A stretch of 64,000 nt of DNA from JAWPMT01 sp965229785 (GTDB taxonomy: Bacteria; Bacteroidota; Bacteroidia; Cytophagales; Cyclobacteriaceae), in contig CBDDJS010000001.1 of assembly GCA_965229785.1 (NCBI GenBank), forward strand, positions 2,108,001-2,172,000, read 5' to 3'. The notes beneath the pieces were generated by a model that saw only the letters and a program-made list of their open reading frames with translations, was not told where the DNA came from and ran no database searches. The position numbers and the translations under genes are program-made. Positions 45,464-53,759 of the stretch are shown here, in pieces; within the stretch, counting starts at the first letter, position 1, and each line of letters begins with the position of its first letter.

Positions 45464-46246
45464 ATGCGTTTCGTTTTCATTTCATTCATCAGTATACTAT
45501 TCCTTTTATCGGCTTTTGCTGGTCAGGCTCAGGTTGGAAAGGCCAAGGAAAATGCCCGATCTTATAAGTCCGGATCTTCCGGAAGCAGTCAGTCCGGATC
45601 GAATTCTACTGGAGTTTTTGGAACTTCAGGCGATTCGGATAATTCATTTGGCGAAGACTTGATCATTAGTATTGTCGGTGAAATCCTAATTCTCCCCTTT
45701 AAAGCCATGTATCTTGGTCAGGCCGATCAGCTCTTCCTGGCCAACGTGGATGATTGGCGGGTCAGCTTTGAGGGTCGAATGCTCGGTGGATACGGTCCGC
45801 TGGAAAATGTAGCATTGATTCAACCTCAGGTTCGGGGTAATTGGGGGTTATTTTCTACCCAGCTTCGTTACAACCGTATTTTTGACAACACCGGGGTGCT
45901 TAGCACCTGGGACTGGCAGATCGTTCAATTCAATTTCCTTAATCATGAGGCCATTCGATGGGTGGTTGGCCTGGGACTTTCGCATGAAATAGAATTTGAC
46001 GATACTTACTTTGAAGGAACCAGTTCTTTTACCGTTTTTCTTGCTGACCGGGTTTGGGCACCTACCCTAGAATACCGATGGACGGGGGACACGACTCCAC
46101 GACAGGAATTTTCAGCCATTCTGGATTATCGGCCAAACAATCAAAGCAATATCTTCAACACTTTTCATGCAGGCTTTTTACACCAAAACTGGTACGGCGA
46201 AAAATTCAATATGTTGGTAGCTGGTGTTGGATTCAAGATCCAATAG
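45464..46246 (+). CDS. Exported beta-barrel-like protein
   Basis: The start is the ATG at 45464, giving a signal peptide RFVFISFISILFLLSAFAGQAQ; longer frames add 17 or more upstream residues that do not look like a signal. The 260-residue protein has a Ser/Gly-rich linker (SGSSGSSQSGSNS) and then alternating strands ending LVAGVGFKIQ, suggestive of an outer membrane barrel. No known family was recognised. The 3' end overlaps the convergent gene by 14 bases. Confidence 0.7.
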   Translation: MRFVFISFISILFLLSAFAGQAQVGKAKENARSYKSGSSGSSQSGSNSTGVFGTSGDSDNSFGEDLIISIVGEILILPFKAMYLGQADQLFLANVDDWRVSFEGRMLGGYGPLENVALIQPQVRGNWGLFSTQLRYNRIFDNTGVLSTWDWQIVQFNFLNHEAIRWVVGLGLSHEIEFDDTYFEGTSSFTVFLADRVWAPTLEYRWTGDTTPRQEFSAILDYRPNNQSNIFNTFHAGFLHQNWYGEKFNMLVAGVGFKIQ

Positions 46247-46691
46247 CTGCCTTCTTTTCTTTGATGAATTGTGTGCCGAATCCAATTACCCAAACGACCA
46301 ACAATACAGGTCCGAAAAAGTTGAGGTAAGCGTAGCTTGTGGTGGAGACGTGTGTGGGATTGTTGATCACGCCAACAAAGCCGACCAATAAGCTAATGTA
46401 AATATTGATAATTGGTACAATCGCCAGAAACCAGGCCAGTGTTTTGGCTTCCCATGAACGACCTATACCCTTCTTAATGTTCTGACTCAATATCCTTAGC
46501 ACAATATTTATCACCACGAATATTGCCAAAATCGCATAGAAGAATGTATCCTTACTGACTACCCATGCTTTTGGGCCCATTCCCAACTCAACTTGTGGAG
46601 ACAGGTAGGAATAAACCAGTCCCATTGCCACTAGAAAGAATGCGTACGACAAAAACCTCACAATTCCGACAGCCTTAACCATAGTTATCAA
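46233..46691 (-). CDS. Four-helix membrane protein, unknown family
   Basis: A 152-residue protein with four hydrophobic helices (IVRFLSYAFFLVAMGLVYSYL, TFFYAILAIFVVINIVLRIL, TLAWFLAIVPIINIYISLLVGFVGVI, YLNFFGPVLLVVWVIGFG). The Met at residue 4 is a likely alternative start. The composition is coherent but I do not recognise a named family. Confidence 0.7.
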   Translation of the reverse strand: MITMVKAVGIVRFLSYAFFLVAMGLVYSYLSPQVELGMGPKAWVVSKDTFFYAILAIFVVINIVLRILSQNIKKGIGRSWEAKTLAWFLAIVPIINIYISLLVGFVGVINNPTHVSTTSYAYLNFFGPVLLVVWVIGFGTQFIKEKKAAIGS

Positions 46692-46752
46692 ACATTTAGG
46701 ACTGCAAAACTATTACCTAATTCGATTGTGTGTCTGTTTTGGAGATGATAAG

Positions 46753-47151
46753 ATGAAGTTATATTCGCGACTCATGAAAACCTGTACCTCTTTATTTCCA
46801 TTTTTGCTGATTGCTTTGCTTGTCATTGGCTGCTACCGTGCCCCGGAGGTTCCTGGGTTTGACCCTGAAAAGTGGAAGGTTTCTTTAGCGTCTTGTGACG
46901 GATACCGCGTGGAATCAAGTCAACTGCTTATTGATAATTTCGATGTATTGAAGGGGGCAACTCAAAACGAAATTCAACTATTACTTGGCCCCGAAACCCG
47001 GCATTCACTCTATCTCCGCAATCAGAAATTCTTCTTTTACGATTTGACCTGTCAGGACAATCCCGGCTTACAAGAACACTTACGTATCCGTTTTGACGCC
47101 CTGGGGCATGTACGGGAGGTGTTAAGGGAGGAAAAGTCGTCGAACCCATAA
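46753..47151 (+). CDS. Small lipoprotein
   Basis: The start is taken at ATG 46753, preceded by GGAGA ten bases away; an upstream ATG in frame at 46726 is less likely. The 132 residues have a lipoprotein signal (FPFLLIALLVIGC) and a mature part of two cysteine-bearing segments (SLASCDGYRVESS and YDLTCQDN). DNFDVLKGATQNEIQLLLGPETR resembles SmpA/OmlA-type small lipoproteins, but this is a weak likeness. Confidence 0.7.
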   Translation: MKLYSRLMKTCTSLFPFLLIALLVIGCYRAPEVPGFDPEKWKVSLASCDGYRVESSQLLIDNFDVLKGATQNEIQLLLGPETRHSLYLRNQKFFFYDLTCQDNPGLQEHLRIRFDALGHVREVLREEKSSNP

Positions 47152-47159
47152 GGTAATCA

Positions 47160-47192
47160 AAACCTATAAGGTTTCAAAAACCTTATAGGTTT
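47160..47192. repeat. REP-like palindrome (family A)
   Basis: AAACCTATAAGG (47160-47171) and CCTTATAGGTTT (47181-47192) form a perfect 12-bp stem with a 9-base loop. It lies upstream of the Y1 transposase remnant, and part of the same sequence recurs downstream at 47858. Palindromes of this type flank Y1 transposase genes in other Bacteroidota. Confidence 0.7.
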
Positions 47193-47266
47193 GTTAAATC
47201 CCGGTGTAAGGCATTACCTTAGTAAGACAAACAATTAAGCTATACACTACAACAATCTCCAGATCA

Positions 47267-47838
47267 ATGAAAGGATTAGATAAGTTCGAACCTAATTCAT
47301 ATTACCATATTGTTAATCACGCAATAGGTGATGAAAACCTCTTCAGAAACAATGAGAACTATCGGTATTTCCTACGAAAGTACGCTGAATACCTTCCACA
47401 TGTAAGTGACACCTTAGCCTATTGTCTGATGCCAATCATATTCATCTACTGATCAAAACTAAAGCTGAAGACGAGCTAGTCCTGCATCCTAAGTATAAGA
47501 AAGATAGCCACAAGCTAATTATGCAACAACTTAGCAATTTGCTCAACGGATATACAAAAGCTTATAACAAAATGTATGACCGAAAAGGCGGGTTATGGAT
47601 GGATTTTACGAAACGATTTAAAATTGATTCGGATAGCTATTTAACTTCAGTCATCAATTACATCCATCAAAATCCTGTCAAACACGGGTTTGTACGAGAA
47701 TCGAAAGAATGGACATTTTCCTCTTATCAAGCGATGATCTCAACAAAACCAACACTTTTAAAAAGGGCACAGGTCATTAGTTGGTTGGAAAGAAACAAGA
47801 TTTCATCCTTTTTCATAAGAAATCGAAGGTCGATATAA
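47267..47838 (+). pseudogene. Y1 (HUH) transposase, RAYT-like, frameshifted
   Basis: Two overlapping frames form one protein of about 190 residues. The first (from 47267) gives NSYYHIVNHAIGDENLFRNNENYRYFL and ends at TAYCLMPIIFIY; the second continues as NHIHLLIKTKAEDELV... to YLTSVINYIHQNPVKHGFVRESKEWTFSSYQAM. The normal reading is YCLMPNHIHLLI, and the loss of one base after the ATGCC at about 47434 shifts the frame exactly in the HUH (HIH) motif. The Y1 tyrosine is in YIHQNP or nearby. REP-like palindromes on both sides make it a RAYT-type gene. A sequencing error is possible. Confidence 0.85.
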
Positions 47839-47857
47839 TCCAAGAGTGGGAATAGTT

Positions 47858-47872
47858 AAACCTATAAGGTTT
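47858..47872. repeat. Half copy of REP-like family A
   Basis: AAACCTATAAGGTTT repeats the left arm of the palindrome at 47160 after the transposase gene, with a short 6-bp stem of its own. Confidence 0.55.
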
Positions 47873-47882
47873 AATGTATGAC

Positions 47883-47912
47883 CCCTAACAGGGGTTTGGA
47901 ACCCTGTTAGGG
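47883..47912. repeat. REP-like palindrome (family B)
   Basis: CCCTAACAGGG (47883-47893) pairs perfectly with CCCTGTTAGGG (47902-47912) over an 8-base loop. It differs in sequence from family A and lies just before the convergent ABC permease gene, where it could also end transcription in both directions. Confidence 0.65.
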
Positions 47913-47924
47913 TTTAATAAATTT

Positions 47925-49163
47925 TTATTCGAATCGTAAAGATTCGATCGGATCCAGTTTAGAAGCTTTATGCGCTGGAAAATATCCAGAGAACAGACCC
48001 ACTAAAGAACCTACGATCAAACCGAAGAAAATCCATCCCCATGGAACGACAAACGGAGAATTGAAAACCGTAGTGGCCAATAAGTTACCAACCCCCAGTC
48101 CGAAGAGGATTCCTCCTACTCCACCCAACTGACAGATTACAATGGCTTCTATGATGAATTGTTGACGAATCTTTAATGGAGTAGCTCCTAATGCTTTTCG
48201 CACGCCAATTTCACGCGTTCTTTCCGTAACGGAAACCAACATGATGTTCATGAGTGCTATGGATGCCCCAAGAAGAGTAATGAATCCAATGCCAAATCCC
48301 GCAGCTCTAAGATAGCCGGTGATTTCTCCTAATCGCTCAGCCAATGATCGACTGACAGGAATATCGAAAGAATCCTCTTCTCCTATCCTGTCCCCACGAA
48401 TACCTCGCATCACTCCTGTGGCTACGCCTACCGCATAATCCATTTGGGTCTGATCATCCAGTGAGACCGTGGCTTCATATCTTAAGGTCCGATTTTTGGC
48501 CAGTCGTCTGGCAGTCTCAATGGGTACCATAATGGTTCGGTCCACTGAGGTATTGCCACTTACTCCTCCTTGTTCGGCCAACGTACCAATGATTTTGAAT
48601 TTGACACCCTGCGTCACCAGGGATTTCCCGACAGGGCTCTCATTCTTTTCAAATAAGGCATCGATTACTTGAGTCCCGACAATGCAAACAAAAGCTCCGT
48701 TCTCTGCTTCAGGCAGAGAAAAGTTTCTTCCTTCATTGATATCATAACCATCGACGACCAGAAAATCAGCATCACCTCCGCGGATCAGCAGGTTAGGGTT
48801 AGATACCTTAGAACCCCGTTTCACTTCAGCTATACCCGTTACCCAAGTATTTAAACTCACCGTTCCTGGTCCGTCATATTTCTCTTTAAATAATCTCAGC
48901 TCGCTGTATTTGATTGGTGGATATACTTTAGCGGCCTTTCCCCCCCGACTGCCTTCATCTACACGTTTCCTTTCAATATCAAAGGTATTGGAGCCCAAAT
49001 TGGAAAAACTATCGTTGATAGAGGCCTGGATGCCATCCACTACTGTAAGACTACCCACCAGGGAAGTGATCCCAAATGCGATGATCAGCGCCGTAAGAAT
49101 TGTGCGCAGTTTATTGGCATTAATAGATTTTAGCCCTTCTTTTACGTTTTCCAGTATATCCAT
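47925..49163 (-). CDS. MacB-type ABC transporter permease
   Basis: A 412-residue FtsX/MacB-type permease: N-terminal membrane helix after LKSINANKLRTILTALIIAFGITSLV, a periplasmic MacB-core-like domain (about residues 45-260), and three C-terminal helices with the FtsX pattern GFITLLGASIALMNIMLVSVTERTREIGVRKALGATP and IVGLFSGYFPAHKASKLDPIESLRFE. The ATPase partner is not adjacent. Substrate unknown. Ends beside the palindrome cluster of the transposase remnant. Confidence 0.88.
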   Translation of the reverse strand: MDILENVKEGLKSINANKLRTILTALIIAFGITSLVGSLTVVDGIQASINDSFSNLGSNTFDIERKRVDEGSRGGKAAKVYPPIKYSELRLFKEKYDGPGTVSLNTWVTGIAEVKRGSKVSNPNLLIRGGDADFLVVDGYDINEGRNFSLPEAENGAFVCIVGTQVIDALFEKNESPVGKSLVTQGVKFKIIGTLAEQGGVSGNTSVDRTIMVPIETARRLAKNRTLRYEATVSLDDQTQMDYAVGVATGVMRGIRGDRIGEEDSFDIPVSRSLAERLGEITGYLRAAGFGIGFITLLGASIALMNIMLVSVTERTREIGVRKALGATPLKIRQQFIIEAIVICQLGGVGGILFGLGVGNLLATTVFNSPFVVPWGWIFFGLIVGSLVGLFSGYFPAHKASKLDPIESLRFE

Positions 49164-49251
49164 TGATGATCAAAGTTAGTGGGTAATTACTAAAGATTTC
49201 TTCCGGTTATCTAAATCATACATCTAAAAGGATGTTCTATCGTTATTGGGA

Positions 49252-50511
49252 ATGATGAGAAAGATTTTAGCAGTTGTATTCATAGCCTTCGCCATTAGTT
49301 CACACGCATCGTACATCCTGATCCCCATGGATGATGAACAAACCAATCACCTTAAAGCATACGGAATTGCTTACTGGACGTTGGAAAAAGATGTACCCGT
49401 TGATTGGTTATTGAATTACCGGGGCGGAAGTTTCATGATTAAACAAGCTACATTGATTGAGAATGAGCTGATTATTAGGAATGTATCCTATTTGGTTATC
49501 TCCGATGCGCAAGCCAATCAAATTTTGAATGAGATCGCCAGCCCTTCCTCTAACATGGATGTGATGAAATTGGAGAAGTATCCGAAGATTGCTGTTTACT
49601 CTCCTAAAAGCAAGCAACCCTGGGATGATGCCGTAACCCTGGTTCTCACCTATGCCGAAATCCCTTATGATGTCATCTTTGATGATGAGGTGATGTACAA
49701 TGAATTGCCTAAATATGACTGGCTGCACCTGCACCACGAAGATTTTACAGGTCAGTATGGCCGATTTTATCGAAACTACAGACACTTACCCTGGTACCAG
49801 CAACAAAAACGCGAATATGAAGAATCGGCAAGAAAGCACGGATTCAGCAAGGTTTCGCACCTGAAGTTGGGTATAGTCCAACGGATCAGAAACTATGTAG
49901 CCAGTGGAGGCTTTTTATTTGCCATGTGCTCCGCTACAGATACTTATGACATTGCCCTGGCTGCCGAAGGCGTGGATATTTGTGAGGTAATGTTTGATGG
50001 CGATCCTGCGGACCCCAAAGCACAGCAAAAACTGGATTTCGACAAAACCATGGCATTTAAAAACTTTAACCTGGAAAGAAATCCTTACGAATATGAATTC
50101 TCAAACATTGATAATCCTCCACATGTTCGAGGCCTGGAAGAAGAAAACGACTATTTCCTTTTGTTTGAATTCTCCGCCAAATGGGATCCGGTTCCAACCA
50201 TGTTAACACAAAATCACAGCAACATCATCAAGGGCTTCATGGGGCAAACCACAGGTTTCAAAAAGGACCTTATCAAAGGAGATGTCTTGCTGATGGGTGA
50301 AACCAAAAGCATTGGAGAAGCCAAGTATATTCATGGCATCTTTGGGAAAGGTTTTTGGACATTTTACGGTGGACACGATCCAGAAGATTATCAGCATTTC
50401 GTAAATGAGGAGCCCACGGATCTGAATTTACACCCTAATTCTCCCGGGTACCGATTGATTCTAAATAATATTCTCTTCCCTGCCGCTAAGAAGAAGAAGC
50501 AAAAAACCTGA
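49252..50511 (+). CDS. Exported Bacteroidota-specific protein (often labelled asparagine synthetase B)
   Basis: Start taken at ATG 49252 (a TTG lies two codons upstream). The protein of about 419 residues has a signal peptide (ILAVVFIAFAISSHAS) and then YILIPMDDEQTNHLKAYGIAYW. From memory this family is often annotated asparagine synthetase B in Bacteroidota, yet I see no glutaminase N-terminal Cys and no SGGxDS PP-loop, so that label looks wrong. Other parts (GFLFAMCSATDTYDIALAAEGVDI and FWTFYGGHDPEDYQHFV) suggest a type 1 glutamine amidotransferase-like fold. Function unknown. Divergent from the MacB-type permease. Confidence 0.75.
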   Translation: MMRKILAVVFIAFAISSHASYILIPMDDEQTNHLKAYGIAYWTLEKDVPVDWLLNYRGGSFMIKQATLIENELIIRNVSYLVISDAQANQILNEIASPSSNMDVMKLEKYPKIAVYSPKSKQPWDDAVTLVLTYAEIPYDVIFDDEVMYNELPKYDWLHLHHEDFTGQYGRFYRNYRHLPWYQQQKREYEESARKHGFSKVSHLKLGIVQRIRNYVASGGFLFAMCSATDTYDIALAAEGVDICEVMFDGDPADPKAQQKLDFDKTMAFKNFNLERNPYEYEFSNIDNPPHVRGLEEENDYFLLFEFSAKWDPVPTMLTQNHSNIIKGFMGQTTGFKKDLIKGDVLLMGETKSIGEAKYIHGIFGKGFWTFYGGHDPEDYQHFVNEEPTDLNLHPNSPGYRLILNNILFPAAKKKKQKT

Positions 50512-50615
50512 TCCGACATCATCTATTGAGGAATCGAGCATTTTCATAGTAAACGCTGTTTTGGGTAAATACGAACAGGTGGAACCTACTCGGTACATAT
50601 TTGAACCTGCTCAGG

Positions 50616-52196
50616 CTACGCTGACAACTCTTTTTCAAGTTCTTCCAAAGACTTCCCTTTCGTTTCAGGTAGCATTTTCCACATGATCAAAAAACCGATC
50701 AGGCCAAAAACTCCGAAGATCAGGAAGGTAATCGCGTTGCCGAGGTTGGCCAACTCCCATTTAAAGAAGAACTGTACCAGGGTACTGGAAAGGGAATTCA
50801 CAAAACCGATAACTGCTATGGCCACACCCCGAATACTATTTGGGAAAATCTCCGAAAGCAATACCCACATCACCGGGCCTAAAGAAGTGGCAAAAGAGGC
50901 CACAAATAGCAAGATGCCAAATAATACCAGTTTTGAGTTAACGGAGATTGATTGTTGGATCAATTGTGCCTCCAGCTCTGAATACCGCACATTACCTAAA
51001 GCTCCTTTTAGTACCTGCTTAAATTCCACATCACTTTGGAATGTTTGTCCATAGATTGCGTCGATCTGCGGTGAGGTAATATTCATAGAACGGCCTGACT
51101 CCCTGGATAACGTATAGGTTGCCGTGCCAAAACCATAAGCGGTTATACCCATACTCAAGATCACTCCAGCCAGTCCTGTCAGCAATAAAGGTTTCCTTCC
51201 AAATCGATCAATTGTACCCATGGCAACCACAGTAAAAATCACATTGATCACTCCTAATAAGACTGCTTGAGCGAACGCTGCGTTGGTTCCCACCCCAGAT
51301 TGTTCAAAAATGGATGGCGCATAGAAGTATATCGCATTTACACCTGTCACCTGCTGAATGATTCCAATCACCAGGGCTACCGTAAGCACGATTCTCAACT
51401 TAGGGCTAAATAACTCTTGCAATCTTTTACTCAGAATGCCAAAACTGCTCAATCCCTGCGGACGGTCGGCTTCTGCTTCTTGCAAGTTTTTCAAGATCTG
51501 CTCTTTCTCAAGCAGGCTTTTTTCTTTACCAAAAACCCTTTCGAGCACTTGTTCGGCTTCTTCTTCCTGACCCTTACTCAAAAGCCACCTGGGACTCCTG
51601 GGCACAAAAAACATGGCGATGAAATAAAAAATGGCCGGAAGAAATTCAATTCCCAGCATCCATCGCCATACGTTTAATTCCGTAAACACATCCCCAACCG
51701 CATTGAGCATGGCATAATTTGAAAAATAGGACACTGAAAAGCCGATCACAATATTAAACTGTTGAATAGAGACCAACACGCCTCTTCGTTCGGGGGGAGC
51801 AATTTCGGCGATGTACATGGGCGCCAAAACCAGGGCTGCACCAAACCCAATCCCACCGATCATCCTTGCTCCGATCAGGATCTCATAACTTGGTGCAATT
51901 GCCGAAAAGAGGGCAGAAATCGAGTACAACAAGGCCGCTATAATCAATACTTTCTTCCTCCCAATATAGTCGCTGACGGTACCGGCGATCAACATGGCGA
52001 ACATAGCCGCCACACTTGGCGAACTTACCAACCAACCTACTTCTATATCGTTGAGATCCATTTGAGGCGTTACAAAGCCAATCACTCCTGAAATCACGGA
52101 AGCATCAAAGCCAAAAAGAAAGCCGCCAAGTGACACAACTGCAGCGATATAAATAGATTGTCGGTTGGTTGATTGATTAAATTTAAACATGAGCAA
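50616..52196 (-). CDS. Sugar porter family MFS transporter
   Basis: A 526-residue twelve-helix sugar transporter. Family signatures: GGFLFGFDASVISGV after helix 1, SDYIGRKKVLIIAALLY between helices 2 and 3, RMIGGIGFGAALVLAPMYIAEIAPPERRGVLVSIQQ, VPRSPRWLLSKGQEEEA in the central loop, QQVTGVNAIYFYAPSIF, DRFGRKPLLLTG and LPETKGKSLEELE at the end. An insert of about 70 residues between helices 9 and 10 is notable. The lyase gene 48 bases upstream is on the same strand, so they are probably co-transcribed. Confidence 0.93.
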   Translation of the reverse strand: MLMFKFNQSTNRQSIYIAAVVSLGGFLFGFDASVISGVIGFVTPQMDLNDIEVGWLVSSPSVAAMFAMLIAGTVSDYIGRKKVLIIAALLYSISALFSAIAPSYEILIGARMIGGIGFGAALVLAPMYIAEIAPPERRGVLVSIQQFNIVIGFSVSYFSNYAMLNAVGDVFTELNVWRWMLGIEFLPAIFYFIAMFFVPRSPRWLLSKGQEEEAEQVLERVFGKEKSLLEKEQILKNLQEAEADRPQGLSSFGILSKRLQELFSPKLRIVLTVALVIGIIQQVTGVNAIYFYAPSIFEQSGVGTNAAFAQAVLLGVINVIFTVVAMGTIDRFGRKPLLLTGLAGVILSMGITAYGFGTATYTLSRESGRSMNITSPQIDAIYGQTFQSDVEFKQVLKGALGNVRYSELEAQLIQQSISVNSKLVLFGILLFVASFATSLGPVMWVLLSEIFPNSIRGVAIAVIGFVNSLSSTLVQFFFKWELANLGNAITFLIFGVFGLIGFLIMWKMLPETKGKSLEELEKELSA

Positions 52197-52244
52197 TGCG
52201 GTTGGCCTTCAGTCACGTAAGATAGGTTGCATTAGAAAATTTGT

Positions 52245-53261
52245 CTAATCATCGTTCAATAAACAACCCTCTTCCAAGTCATACGGTAATGACAAATCTG
52301 TACCTGACCACCACTCAACCACGTTGAACCTAAGATGACCAGTCGTATTAGGTGCATAGCTTTGATCAGATCCGCCAGGAAAAACATGCATTAATACACG
52401 ATCTACTTTTGACACACCCTCTCTATATCTGATGTCATTTTTATAAAAGATGGTTTTCCCATCAATCCATAGCTTCATTACCCCATTTCTGGAATTAGCT
52501 GTTTCGTCATTCATTTTCACATAAATCTGAACAGAATGCCATTTCTTCTTTTGGAAAACACCCCTTGTACTCGGACAGGAATTGAGGGCATTGAAGTTTT
52601 CTCCAAATTGCGAATTCATATCGCGATGGTAGACGTAAGGAAAGACATCTCCTGATTGAGAGAGTGGATCACCTCTTCTGACCATTAACCGCGCGCTCCA
52701 CCCATCATCATCGGGTTGTACCATATTGCCTCCTGTATTACAAGTCCCTCCACAAAACCCAATAAGTTTCATTCCTCTGGTAAAATCAAAATCCTCATCA
52801 AACCAAACTCTGAAATGAATGAAATACTCGTTTTTTGAAGGAACGGTAAACGCACCTAATATACCATTGTCTCGTGCTCCGACAACACCTGAGTCAAACC
52901 TGATCTTTAGATGATTTCCATGACTCGACTCAATCAAATAACTCCTATCTGCACCAAGGAATGGTCTTGCATTATTGCCAAAATCGCATTCAAATCTTGC
53001 CTCATTATATCTGCCTGATGGTAGGTTTTTAAAATCCACTTTTCGATCTTGATAGAACTGTTCCCCTAATACACACCATTCCAGGTCATCAAAGTCAATT
53101 AAATCAACATCGGTATCTGAAACGGACAAACTATTTTCAGGCGATGGCTCATTGTTGGATAATTCCTCATTAAATGAACAGGAAACGAACACCAGGAAAA
53201 CGAATAGAACTCCGGCTTTAGCCCATAACTTTAGCATTTCATTGAATTTTATGTGTAACAT
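52245..53261 (-). CDS. Polysaccharide lyase family 14-like lipoprotein
   Basis: A 338-residue lipoprotein (LFVFLVFVSC; a shorter start at 53237 also works). After a low-complexity linker comes a beta-rich domain resembling PL14 alginate lyases: RYLIE-like RSYLIESSHGNHLKIRFDSGVVGA, MKLIGFCGGTCNTGGN, GWSARLMVRRG, KKKWHSVQIYVKMND, GVMKLWIDGKTIFYKNDIRYR and VDRVLMHVFPGGSDQSYAP. The fold likeness is clear to me, but the substrate (alginate or another uronate) is inferred. It precedes a sugar transporter gene. Confidence 0.78.
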   Translation of the reverse strand: MLHIKFNEMLKLWAKAGVLFVFLVFVSCSFNEELSNNEPSPENSLSVSDTDVDLIDFDDLEWCVLGEQFYQDRKVDFKNLPSGRYNEARFECDFGNNARPFLGADRSYLIESSHGNHLKIRFDSGVVGARDNGILGAFTVPSKNEYFIHFRVWFDEDFDFTRGMKLIGFCGGTCNTGGNMVQPDDDGWSARLMVRRGDPLSQSGDVFPYVYHRDMNSQFGENFNALNSCPSTRGVFQKKKWHSVQIYVKMNDETANSRNGVMKLWIDGKTIFYKNDIRYREGVSKVDRVLMHVFPGGSDQSYAPNTTGHLRFNVVEWWSGTDLSLPYDLEEGCLLNDD

Positions 53262-53413
53262 GTCAAACTGAATTTATCCTTTGTTGCTTATCGTAAAGTG
53301 TTGTTCTTCTTGCAGGTCAATTTAATCAGATGAATATCATCCATTTATGTAAATAGGGTAAACTTTCGATAACAAATCACTTATCGGGATGACTTAATTC
53401 ATTAAAAAAGAAA

Positions 53414-53623
53414 ATGCAATTCTCGAAATTGGACAAAAACCCCAAAGTAATGGAATATGCAATAATCGGAGTGATTGTAGTGAGCATTGCTATTTATGCC
53501 ATGATCGATATCGCTAATAGAAGTATTCAGACCAGAACGAAGATCATTTGGTTTCCTGTAGTAGTCCTGATCCCTTTGATCGGTCCTATCTGTTATTTCT
53601 TTTTTAGAAGGAATTTGACATGA
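53414..53623 (+). CDS. Small membrane protein with PLDc_N-like domain
   Basis: A 69-residue protein with two hydrophobic helices (VMEYAIIGVIVVSIAIYAMI and IIWFPVVVLIPLIGPICYFFF). The arrangement K-x-x-W-x-V-x-x-x-P-x-x-G-x-x-x-Y-F matches the PLDc_N (PLD nuclease N-terminal) family, common as a stand-alone small protein in Bacteroidota. Function unknown. Confidence 0.82.
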   Translation: MQFSKLDKNPKVMEYAIIGVIVVSIAIYAMIDIANRSIQTRTKIIWFPVVVLIPLIGPICYFFFRRNLT

Positions 53624-53654
53624 AAAGCTGTTTCAATTTAATCAATAAAGAAGT

Positions 53655-53722
53655 GTCACATTAAGCTCGTCGAAATGTAAATCCTGGAACCAGAATTTAG
53701 GTTTCGACCAGCTCAACATGAC
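53655..53722. repeat. Palindromic intergenic repeat
   Basis: The left arm (53655-53675, GTCACATTAAGCTCGTCG...) and right arm (53702-53722, reverse complement GTCATGTTGAGCTGGTCG...) match at 17 of 21 positions around a 26-base spacer. GTCA-TT-AGCT-GTCGAAA vocabulary is that of dispersed palindromes seen in other bacteria; this window has one copy. Confidence 0.6.
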
Positions 53723-53759
53723 AGCTTAGATCATTTTGAAACGGTCTTTTGATATCTAA

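Noticed and set aside
47422..47452. Programmed frameshift in the Y1 transposase
   Set aside because: I see no slippery heptamer at the break, and RAYT genes are normally single frames, so a simple mutation or read error is likelier.
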